Shown here in pieces: positions 46,300 to 58,100 of a stretch of 64,000 nt of DNA. Each line of letters opens with the position of its first letter. Position 1 is the stretch's first letter. Under the pieces are notes generated by a model, which saw only the letters and a list, made by a program, of their open reading frames with translations, made no database searches and had not been told where the DNA came from. The stretch comes from Cyrtodaria siliqua (lineage: Eukaryota > Mollusca > Bivalvia > Adapedonta > Hiatellidae). The translations under genes and the position numbers were made by a program. Location of the stretch: contig JAWPHD010000226.1 in the NCBI GenBank assembly GCA_037043455.1, positions 124,001-188,000 of the forward strand. Direction: 5' to 3'.

Positions 46300-46452
46300 T
46301 CATTTATTATTAAATTTATTAAACCAGTTCGCAAAAATGTTGATGCGACGGCTTGCCAGCCATCATGTGTTTACCAAAAGAGCCCAGCATCGTATCATTT
46401 ATAAATGAGTCCAGCATCATACCATTTTTGCCAATTATAATTTAATTAAATA
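46300..46452. repeat. Diverged foldback related to 19928-20035
   Basis: 'tttattaaaccagttcgcaaaaatg' on the left and 'catttttgccaattataatttaatt' on the right are imperfect inverted repeats. The left arm matches the 'tttattaaactcgttagcaaaatg' arm of the 19.9-kb element. Confidence 0.55.
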
Positions 46453-46679
46453 TAAATACAGGAGCATGTCTGTGAGATTCTATTATCCTATAACTCACAA
46501 CATGATGGTAAGATATACCACTAGTGGAGTATCGAAGATATAGAATTGTGTTAACAATCCTAGACCTTAATTGGATAGAAATAGATATTTTCAATTTTTT
46601 AACGTCAGAACTGTTTTATGTAACAACATTTAAGTATATCTACAATCACATTCATTCAAGCTGACATTATCCATATTAA

Positions 46680-47085
46680 ACAGTCTATTAAATCAATTTA
46701 GAATTTTGTGTTTCTGAGTTTCAAGAACTTCATTACTCAATGTCCAGTAAAACCTGTGTGTTCTGAGAATGTAATGAGCTTTAAATTAACTGGTTTTATT
46801 GGTCCAATTTTAATCACTAAACCAATCAGAATGCTTCATTGACATTTTCATTTGGTTGCTTCTATCATGACATCATTTTCTGGTATTATGACATCACACC
46901 CAGGTATTATGACATCACGTCATGCTATTATGATGCAACTGTGTGTTCTCAGAAGTGAACGAGCACTTAATTGCTGTGAGAAACAGATTAAGACTGTATC
47001 ACTCATTGAGTAATGAGTTTCTTGAAACCAAGAATCACAAAATTCTAAAAATAAAATAATTCTATAAACCGATTTAATAGACTGT
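46680..47085. mobile_element. Miniature element with TIRs of at least 60 bp (about 406 bp)
   Basis: ACAGTCTATTAAATC at the left and GATTTAATAGACTGT at the right. The mirrored blocks 'gaattttgtgtttctgagtttc' and 'gttcttgaaac..aagaatcacaaaattc' follow, as does 'cattactcaatg' / 'cattgagtaatg'. The centre holds three close 'ttatgacatcac'-type strings. Confidence 0.8.
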
Positions 47086-48931
47086 TCTTAGCCTTTACAA
47101 ACTTCTGCTTGTGTAATAAAATTCTATTTGTTTAGTGACAACTGCAGATGCTTTTGCTCACAACGCCACTATGTTTACTGTGTTGCATTAAACAAGCAAT
47201 ACTAATTCACACGATCTAAATTCAATGATCCACATATTTCGTTAATTCTCAGCTGTTTACTACACAAACACAACAATATAATAATAAGAATGAACTATTA
47301 ATAATAATACACAAAATAGTTTAAACATACAATTTCGAAGTTACCTTTTCTCTTTCCAAATACATTTACGTGTACATGTATGCTGTTCTATGCAAAAAGC
47401 AAAGAATGTTTTTAGTTTGTTCTTGAAAAATACTGAACAAAGTGAATTGGATTTTGAGGAGTACCTACATAAACATGTTATTTTGTACCAACAGGACTGA
47501 TAATTCCAGACCCACTTTGAATTTACATCGAGATACTTCTCACCCAGAAACGCAGCAAATTCTGTTGTAGCCGCTTCATTTTTTTTGTGCCCAAAATAAC
47601 AAGTTACTGGTAACGGCAATTTAATATCATGTATAATCACGATATGAGTATAATCAAGATAGGAGCACGATTGTTTACTTTGAATGTAAGAAAGAGATTA
47701 TTTCACTGCTGGGTTCAATTACAAGGTAATCCTTCACGAGATGGTAGGTGTTGCTTTTTTTCGCAAACGAGCCGATAAGATGTAGCACTTCAATGATATA
47801 TTTATTACATTATAAACCAGTCTGTTTGAAATATAAACAAAAAAAAATTCCTTTGATGAACATTCTCGACAAATGACATTGACATTCTTAACACCTTATC
47901 CGTAATCGATGTCCTCAACACCAAGACATTTTGATTAAATTAACGCTTTGTCAACTAAAAACTTTTCTTTTTCAAGAATTACATTCTGAAAGGTTCACTT
48001 GCATCCATTTTCCTAAAAAAACAACTTATAAAGAGGATTTGTTTAGGACAAGTAAAGTAAGCATTGCATTCAACCAATAAATAATGTGTACATATCAATT
48101 GACAGAAAACACTACATCAGTATATGGGACAATATATAAACGTCACCTCGTCATCATAACGCTACAGCAGCACTGCACATACGTTTGCAGAAAGCAAAAG
48201 GGCATTTTCCAGACAAAGTCAATGCTTTGAAATTCAAAAGTAAAACTTTATTGAAGCATTTAAGAACGGCCTTTTTTTTCATTATAATAATGAACCTACA
48301 GCCTTGTCAGTTTGTTAAGCAAGTATTTCTCCATTTATTCCTGAATGTATAAGTATAATTATCAGCTAATCATAATGATGTAGTATGTATGAAGGTGATC
48401 AAGTCTAAATGCTATCATGAAATACTGAGGAATACATTATTACCGGTATACTGAGGAATACATTATTACCGGTACCTTTTTTCCTACAATAAAACGTTTT
48501 GTCTCTGTTAAATTTTCGCTATGAATATAATACGAACGATGCACCCAATACATGTATATACACAGTCTTTTCCCCTAACATAAAATTAACACGAAAAAAG
48601 GTTAACAGGAAATTCACCTAACTGAACATTCACATGTCTTTTCTAGTGAATTTCAAGAGAATCAACTAGACATATACTTCTTTAATGATTGGTCAAATTT
48701 CAGTAAAAAATATATTTTATTATTTTTAATGTGAATTTTGGTTAGAGAAAAAATTGCCTGTGTACCGTACGTAATCCTTATTGTATTTATGCTAGAATTT
48801 TACTTCAACATAAACTTTTCTGCCAGACCGAACCAATTTAAGGATGGATTTTGTTACATTTTGAATGGGTGACAGTTTGAAGCAACTCTTCACATAGCGT
48901 AGGCGAGTGTATGTTCAGAAGATGAGACCGG
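47086..48931 (-). other. Possible ENSA 3' UTR and downstream flank
   Basis: AT-rich, no recognised exon. A minus-strand AATAAA (plus 48247-48252) lies about 680 bp after the ENSA stop and could be its polyadenylation signal. A direct repeat, 'tactgaggaatacattattaccggta', is duplicated in tandem at about 48424-48475. The 99-codon frame at 47341-47640 resembles nothing known. Confidence 0.45.
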
Positions 48932-49141
48932 TCACGCATGGTGATGTCCCCCGCCTTCTTCGAGCAACAAGTTGCTGCTAATCTGGGATGGTCGTCTGAT
49001 GTGCTCCACTTCGGACGGCGTCGGAATATGGGACCCTACAGACTGCTGCAACAGCAACTTCTCTCTCGCCGCCAGGGGATGCTTAGGGTTGTTTATCTTT
49101 GCCTTGGCCATGTTGTAATCGCCAGAATCAAAATACTTTTG
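48932..49141 (-). CDS. ENSA: ENSA exon 3 (terminal)
   Basis: Acceptor 'aatctcttttcag'. Begins QKYFDSGDYNMAKAK, then GSHIPTPSEVEHIRRPSQIS and LLLEEGGGHHHA, TGA at 48932-48934. The frame continues upstream of the acceptor without a stop, which is chance. Confidence 0.95.
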   Translation of the reverse strand, partial: QKYFDSGDYNMAKAKINNPKHPLAAREKLLLQQSVGSHIPTPSEVEHIRRPSQISSNLLLEEGGGHHHA

Positions 49142-52100
49142 CTGAAAAGAGATTTTTAATTGTGCAACAGTTGAGAAAATAACACAGGATTTCATAAATA
49201 AGGTAGGTGATTTTTTTTTGCCAAGGACAGTAAACACCTTAAAGGGACAATGTCCGTAACTTTTAGCTTATAAAACACACTAATTATGTTCGCAAACATA
49301 ACACAGTAATCATCATTGAATATTTTTTAATTAAAAGCAAGATTCAATCGCGGTACAAAAAAAAGAAAAACTGCTTCAGGCGTTTGAACTCGCAGCCCAA
49401 ACTAAAAATACACTCGCGGTAATAATAATGAACGTGAGCGTGAAGTTGGTGACATCGCTCCTGACTGAGCTAAGCGGGCTATACATATTATGCAATACAT
49501 ACTATGGTGAAAACCTAATGCGCTAATGGAAGTCACGTGATCGCAGAAAAGGTAAATATTGTGGGTCCCACTTTATTTACAAATAATAATTAAAGCTTCT
49601 TTTTTTTCAAACTTACGAATGTATTACTACAGACTTCTTAGGGTCTATGCTCATGTTTTCATGTATACATTTCACTGAATAAAAGTCAGACGGTTATTTG
49701 GTTATGCTCAATATCTGCTTACTTACGGACAGTGTCACTTTAAGGAATTAACGAAAAATATAGGGAAGATAGTAACAAAAAAAATAATGTTAAAGAATTG
49801 CTATAAAAAGTTTTGTGTAGGGCCCTTTTTCGTGGGTAGGTAGGGAAAAAGCAAACCAACACTTTTTTATGGTCGGCCTAAAGAATGATTGTGATTAACT
49901 CATCCCGCTACGTTAAAACTATTAAAGGGACTCTTCTAGAAGAGTGATTGCGGGTGTCAATCCAAATACTAATGAAAACCCGTCATAATGCACTTCAGTT
50001 TCATATGAAATGTACATATGCATTAAGTTAAGCCACACTTTACCTTTCAGTTTATTAATGTTGTTAATGAAAAGGTTTGGTCTGGAAATTTCGATGACTC
50101 AGCTGCATTTTGTTGCTAAATCATACCTATTACTGTGAAATCATTTTATTTCGTCGGGATTAAATTTCACGATTCTTTCCAAAAAGACAGTTTCGAGGGG
50201 ACGTAATTTCGCGCATTTCTGATTTTGGAAAGAAAAAAAAATCTGTAAAAAAAGGACTATGTTGAAACGCATTATCGATAAATTGGACCCAGATTTTTAA
50301 GTGCAAAAACATCCACAGGCTATAGATTGGCAGAGATGTGTGGCGATTAACAATTAACCCAGGTCACCTAGCTAACACTGAAAACACCTACTCGGCGGGT
50401 GATGTGGTTTGATCTCTCGTTGTTTGTTGTTAATTTTTACCCTGTCTGACACCATTGTTTGTTTGGGAAGGAAATGGCGGACACCTGCGTCGATGTGTGT
50501 CAAATCTCTGATTTGATTGGCTAACAGCTATAATTAGCTCATGAATATTTATGAGTGACAATGCGTCAATTAAAGGATGTTAAAACAGGTAATTGACACG
50601 TTTAGTCGATTTGATTGCATGATAATAGTACTAATTGATATTAAAACGTAGAGTGCTTGCATATGTGTGTCGTACTGTATTGTGTTTTAAATGTTGCTAT
50701 GCTAGCGTGTGCTTTGCTTGTTGATAGTATTTGTTTTTTGATGATTAAATATATAAAAATCTGTACGTGTTATTGAAAATACCAACAAGTATTTCACTTT
50801 ACAAAGTAAATTGCCGACCACTAAAGGTCATTACTCTGTATATGATGACAACGATAACAAACTTAAATATCATTCGTGAATGGATTTATTAGTCCGCTTG
50901 CGTAATCACAGGTGTGTCGACACATCGACATACATACTGACATATTGAAAAGATTAAAACAAAAAGCAAGTTTTTATTTTGTTAATGATAAACCTTTTAT
51001 CTGCAACAAACGACCTGGCTCAATAAGTATTAAATTTATACTCATTGATAAAACTGCAATACATAACCGATCGGGAACAATGTTTTAATATAGTAGATAT
51101 AAAAATCGAACAGGAAAACCGGTTTTGTACACATACTACTTAATTCAAACTCTGGACATTTATAATCATGGGGATTTGATTTCGTGGTTTGGGTCAACCA
51201 CGAAATCAAATCCCCATGATTATTCACAGTAATTTAAATGGGGATTATATTGCTAACAGTTGTTCATATAACAGTAAGTGTTGTATCTGTTTATACAATT
51301 TGAAAATTGGGGCTACTGTTATGTTAAAAACAGAGATACTTATAACCAAGAAAGTTCATGCAGACGAACATGGTCAACACTATATACTCACTCCGACTCT
51401 ACATTCATTTGGGCCATAAATTGGGTCATAAAAATACACTAAAATCTATATATGTATAATTAGCCTACCCCCTTCTGTAGTCGTTTCTGCAGTAAAGCTG
51501 ACCCTCCGCCAGGCTTCCTCAGGCCTCCATACCTGGCTTTCAACTTGGCCTCTTCTTCCCTCTCGATATCTACCTGCTGTATCAGAGAATCAATTTGAAA
51601 GTACATATTTTATTATCATTTCCATTCAAGGGAGAACAGGATTGGTATTCTTTTTAAACTTTTCAAATACCGGTACATATTTCTGTATTCAACAGATAAA
51701 AAAAAAAAAATACAAAATTAGGTGTTGTTTTTTAGTAAAAACAGATGTCTCTCCCACTGGGCAAAAGGCCATAAATCCACACAAAAAAATCATTCACGTT
51801 GAACACGAAGATAATATGTGCAATTAGGCTTGGTACAGAACATCCTTGCCAAGTTTCGTTGAAATCCAGCCAGGCGTTCAGGAAAACTAGTCCGAACAAA
51901 TTGTGTATCAAAACCTTTAAAGGGCCACAACTCCGCCAAAAATCATCTAACCGGAACAAGACGAAGACATGTGCAACTAGGCTTGGTACAGATCATCTCT
52001 GCAAAGTTTTGTTGAAATCCGGCAAGGGGTTAAAGAGAACTAGTCCGGACAAAGTCTGTGTACTAAAACCTTTAAAGGGTCATAACTCTGCCAAAAAGGT

Positions 52101-55100
52101 GTCTCCGAGGCCGAGTGGTTAACGACGTTGCATTGTAAACATTATCGTCTCTCACTGCTAAGGGTTTGAATCTCACTGGGAGCTCAACTTGTGAGGAAGT
52201 GTCGATTCTTACGGATGGCAGGCGGTGTACAGTACAGGTTCTACTCTGGAAAAGTGGGTGGTCTGCCTCCATCACAAACAACTCGACCGTCATATATAAC
52301 CTGATAATAATGTGTTGAAAATGACGTAAAACACCATACAAACAAAACTCTGCCAAAAAAACATTCAACCAGAACACATCGATCATATGTGCAACTAGGC
52401 GTTGTTGGTTTTTTATATTTTGGGAACATAGCCGATACAGATTTGGGAATTACAGTATGATTTTTCTTAAAATTGGGAAACACAACAATAAAACATTTAT
52501 TTTATAATTGTATCTTTCATACTCTTTCATAAACATAAGAAGGAAATATTGTAATGGTAGTAATTGGCGATTTTACTTAAATTTCTCTGCACAGAGTGCG
52601 TTTTCGTATGAACTGTGAATTTAATGTGATAAATTGGAATCAGACTTAACAAATGGTGTAAAGGATTTGAATAATTTCGGTGAAACCAAGTTGGTCAACT
52701 TGGTGTCAACATGCATCCTTACCATGTGCTATATAGATAATAGGTGGGTATCGTATTTTTCTTTTTACCCTTGAATATCTGGAGTTTGTGGATCTAAGTC
52801 ATGTGACTGCTGCTTATCAACAGGATAAAACAATATTAAAACATATTTCTCCTCTTTTAAAGTGATCCTTTATCTATTAATTAAAAACATCAAATACTTT
52901 TTGCCTTACTCCAAAAAATGTATCTGCAACAGAGTTGCTACGGTCATGAGATGATAAAACTGTTCAAAAAAAATAATCCCAACTTCGTGGGTTTTAAACA
53001 CAATGTCCAACTCTGTAAAATCAATTACATGCTCGACAGTATTTCATTAAATATTTCTGATTGTGTTTATGCTGAAATTGGAGTTAATGTAATAGAAAAA
53101 CTCAGATCATATCAGATATATCATATATGATTTTTTTTCATAACTTCGAAGGCTGTGTTCCCGCTCCCCCAGTAAAGTGTGAAATAGACTATAATCTATG
53201 TGAATATTTATTACTAGTCTATCCTTTATTAAAAATAAGTGCAATATAGCGAAAGGTTTTAACATGTTTAAGTTGTATGTGTCACAGAGAATAAAAACTG
53301 TCTCAAACAGGCTCAAAAACATTTTAATTTTCATTGTTTAAGCTAAATTAACTGCTACAGCAAAACTTAAAATGCAGTCTTGACCTACATAAGTTAACTT
53401 AATGAAGTCATCAGGGAGTAAAGTATACAGGGAAGGAAAAAAAAACATATAATGACCTTCAGTGCGACCTTGGCCTTTATATTTTAGTATGATCATGTCA
53501 ATTATATATTGAATGTTTGATGAAGAAATATCAAGAAATGAGAAAGTTATAGCCAAGGTATTTTATTACATCTAGTTAGTGTGAAAAGTAACTATTCGTC
53601 TTGGTTTATATGAACTAATGAATATGCAATACAGTGTGCAACAAAGAACCTAAAGTGATTCCTAGCTCCTAAAACTAACCTATGGCTCCTCTAACTGTAT
53701 GTACTGTACTATTGCTATCACATGTACTACAACGTCTGTGTCTACTGTATATAGCATAAGTTTAATGAAGTATTGTTTGGCATATGCCACATGCAACACA
53801 CGCATTGTATCGTATCATCTTAGTAAAATGATCGAGATCAGTCTCAGATGCTCATTGTCTGATACAAGGCACATCTCTGTTTTATTGAACGTGTTTTTAG
53901 TTTCTCTTCTATCGCAACCGATTGCTATGCCAGTTAACCAGAGCTTTGATTTTGTTTTGCATGATGGCAGGGTTCTCCACAGGCCATTTAAGCATAGCGG
54001 AGCCGCTGCGCTTGACTTCCAAAATCTTACATCCCGCGGTGCCTAAACTGCGCCGCTATGCTTAAAAACCAGAGCGCGGTGCTTTGATCTGAAGGCAAAC
54101 ACCGCCTTTAAAAACCCGTATGCGCACCGTACACAAATTCATAAACTCGCGTCAAACAGTACACACAAGTAACACGTGACTGATCTATGCAGTATGCAGA
54201 ACGTGCGATAACACGCTGTGTGATTAGTGGATTGTTGACAACAAATTGCAATTATCACGAGTTGATTGGATTGTCGGGTTGTTGTGGATTAATCAGTAAT
54301 TGGGAGATAATTGGGATGTGAGAATGTAACTTAAAGCAGTTGAACTGGACAGTTTGTTAATATTGGCAGTTTGTGTATCGGCTAACGTGTATTGTTCAAG
54401 ACGGAAATGAAAGATGTGATGTGCAGGAGTTTGTTTGTTTTGCGTAAGTAAGTATAATTGTTTTGGTTGTCATTTGATTTAAGTTTGTGCGTTAATAAAT
54501 AAAATAAATAGCAATTGTGGGATAATATCTGGTCATTTGAAAAAAGAAAAGAAGAAATGAAGGTAGTTTATTTATCTGTTTACTTCAAAGCTTGTCAATA
54601 TTTTGAAAACAAAAATACTAGAAATTACTTACAAAATAAAACAAAAATAATTCAGTTATTACTATTATTAAGCGTGTTGGTCTATTATATATTTATAATA
54701 TATTAAATTATTTATATATGTTTCTTCAGACCTTGGCCCGCCACTTTAACCAGGATGAAGATTCAATGATGATCGAGTGGAGACAAGTGAGGGAGGTTAC
54801 AAAGAATGACAGAGAGCTTCAGAAGTCTCACCCAAACTTGTACAATATTGCAGCTGTTGGTCTGCTTCTTCCAACATCAACAGCAGATTGAATTAAGACA
54901 GCACAGGTCAACTCTGTGTAACAGAGTTCTCAATGCACTGCTGGCAGTAACAATGCAGGGCCCACCTCCATCAGTTTGAATATGACAGGGCAGTGGAAGA
55001 ATGGCACATGGCCAGACCTAGAAGGTCAAGCATCTGAATAGGAACTGCTAGCTAATATGTACAAGTCAAGACATTGAATGGGCTAACTTGTGTTGGATTT

Positions 55101-58100
55101 ATTTGAGTGCTAAGGTTATATTTTTTAAGTATTATCAAATGTGCTGTTTTATTTCCAGGGATGAATATTGTGTAGTTGATGGTATTATATGTGTGCATGA
55201 TGTGTTGATGTATATGTTGTATTATTGTGTATAAACTTATAATAAATCTTTGTATGTTTTCTTCTTCATCGTGTATTAAAACATAGATTATTTATTATTG
55301 TTTATTGTATGTATTTCAGATGCTGCATGTTGTGTTGATGTGTGTTGTATTATTGTGTATGTATTATTGTGTATGAACTTATTTTAGTTAATATTTTTAT
55401 GAGATTTTTTTTAAAATAAAAGTCTTAAAACATGGATTATTTATTATATTGTTTATTATCATAAATATATAATTATATATGGCTTCCTAACATCACTTAT
55501 ATCACACAAAAGAGTGCCTCACCGTCAATACAGGCAGTTACTAGAAGCCAAAAAAATCGAACACAGGAGGGGGTTTCCCCCTCCCGTACCCTCCCCCAGC
55601 ACGCACTACTATGCCACTGTGCTTGAAAATAATCCTGTGGAGAACCCTGGATGGCCGTCACCTACTAAACCTTCTGCAAGTGACATGCAACAATGTATAA
55701 AGAACTTGCTAATCAAACTTACTAATGTTTTGCAAGCATTAAAAGGCATTTTAAGGCAGCTCGTACAATCTGATTAAATTCCAAAAAAGTTGTTCAAAGT
55801 TAGAAAAGGCTGGCGAGACACCAAAATCCGCCGTTAATCGGAAATTAAATAATATGATACATATATATGCGAGAAGAGAAACAAGTTATAGAATCTGTTG
55901 TAAGATGGTGACCACTGAGGAATGAAAACATGTTCTGGTTTATCTGTTTAAAGACAGACTTGGTTATTTCATCTATAAGCTCTGTTACATGAACGTGTCA
56001 TGCTTTGCATGACATAATTTACCTATTTGTTGAGAAATTTCTGTCACACGAGAGTCGTCTATGTAACGTAAGTCAAGTACCAGTACATCCTCAATATTGT
56101 CCTTGAATATATTTTCGTATTCCTGTACTGTGTCACTCAAACTGTCTTACGAACATCTCTAACTTGTTCATGATGGAAAAGATCAGAGTCATTTCATAGG
56201 CAACGCCTGATGAATTATTGCAACATTGAACTAAAATTAACAGATAACGCAGACCATATCTGGTTCAGAGATCATGCAATGTGGAAGCTGCAATGTGTTT
56301 ATAGCACCTTCTTCACCTTCATCTTCTTTCACAACTATATTTCTGCTTGTGAGCTAGTTCATTGGGTATTGACAAGACAACACTAATGAAGTTTGTCTCA
56401 CACCCAGAGATGACTAATTTTAAGATTTAAAGTATAACTGAACAGTACTGCAATTGCGAACTTTTGGTTTCTAGTTATGATCATTATGTGCAATACTCAA
56501 TGGTCAAAGGCATGCCTAGCTCACACTTCAAATAACTGTAAGCCCGGTTTACCATACGTATGGTAATCACGTGATGAGCATTCCCTGGTGCATGTGTTTA
56601 TTTCAGAAAGGAATCTGCAGTGTCGTAATTGCCACAAGGGCACTGATCCATCTATAGTCCTCAAACAAGTCTCACATTGTTGTAATGCCTCCATTTTAAA
56701 TACAAAGGCTTCAACACAAAATGCCACTGTGATCTTCACATTAGGTTTCAGGCCAATTTCATTGTTTCTGCTCGGCAACTATATAGTTTAGTCGAGTTGA
56801 CCCATAAGCATAAAAAATGTCTTCGCGTTTAGGTTTTGTTTACTTGTTTTGTCTTGTAAATAACGTTTACCAAATCATTGTATTTTAGGGTTTTATGAAT
56901 ATATTTTATATTGAACCGGCAGTTTCTGATAAGAAAATTAGTTTAGTACCCTTCAGAAATTCCAAAGGCTGGAAAAAAAAGTAGAGTCAATCTGATTTAA
57001 ACGTGTAAATCCCTTAACACATTAACCATAGGGTGCCTCTAAATAACTCCTTATTGCAATATTAACAAACAATACTATGCCAAGAAAACTGAGTGAACAA
57101 ATTCAACATATTAATTACTTACAAACAACTATTAAACAAATTACACTTTTTACTATTTTCAACATGTTTTGGCGACCATTTTGAAAACGGTAGCCATTTT
57201 GAACTTAAAATATACCCAGATTGTATTTCAAGACACTTTGTCTATCATTTTCCAGAATTTGTTGCGATTGCCATAATATATGTTATTAAAACCCGATACA
57301 TATAGGTTCAACTGATTATTTATTACGTATGGGTCCATAGCCAATTTTTTCAGTATGGTATGTCTAGCTACGTGCAAAGTTTGGTGCTTTTGTCAAACAA
57401 TGCACAATTTTTTCACCAATCTGCCCCACTATATACTGAGCAATTGAACAAAGCAACGTTACCACCCCCCCCCCCACTCAACGCCCCACCCACCACATCG
57501 CGCGCATATGTAGCAACGAAAGAATAAGTGTTGCCCCCATCCTTCGTTCCACGTTATATATGGGTAAATATTTCTTGTTTCAGAAGTTACACTCTACTCG
57601 TCGGGGGCCACTTTCCGTCACGTATGTAAACATAAACAATTTTTTCAGATAAATCTATGTATCCTGACAATTTTTACTCTAGTTTCTATTAGGTTACCTC
57701 TTCCTGGAAATTTAATATCAAAGATTTTTTTTCTTCTAAATTATCGAAGTGGCACGCGACCTCTTTATAAATAGACTAAAACTGAGAAATCATTTTGTTT
57801 GCAAGCCCAGTTTCCGTCATGTATTTTATCTGGGCTGATAATTAAACAAAGCCCTGATTTTATCGAGTGATAGATTAAACTAGATCGAGATATAGTATAC
57901 TTTTATGAATTAGAAACTTGTTTGCAAATCTATTCATCAATTTCATTGCAAAAATGATATGTTTGCATTGTTCCATCAGTCACCTCGATCGCTATAACTA
58001 TGCGCCTGGTAACGTCAGTGTAAAATGCTCATCGACAACAATTAACAATGTATCGATGGGTAAATCTGTGTAAATCAAACAGATACAGGTTGTACGAGTT

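Noticed and set aside
47341..47640. 99-codon minus-strand frame
   Set aside because: No similarity recognised; lies in the presumed ENSA 3' region.
48938..49159. Plus-strand 73-codon frame opposite ENSA exon 3
   Set aside because: Antisense shadow of the conserved FDSGDYNM coding exon.
55514..55777. 87-codon frame MPHRQYRQLLEAKKIEHRRG..
   Set aside because: It crosses the right terminal inverted repeat and target duplication of the hAT remnant, so it is a chance fusion of element and flank.
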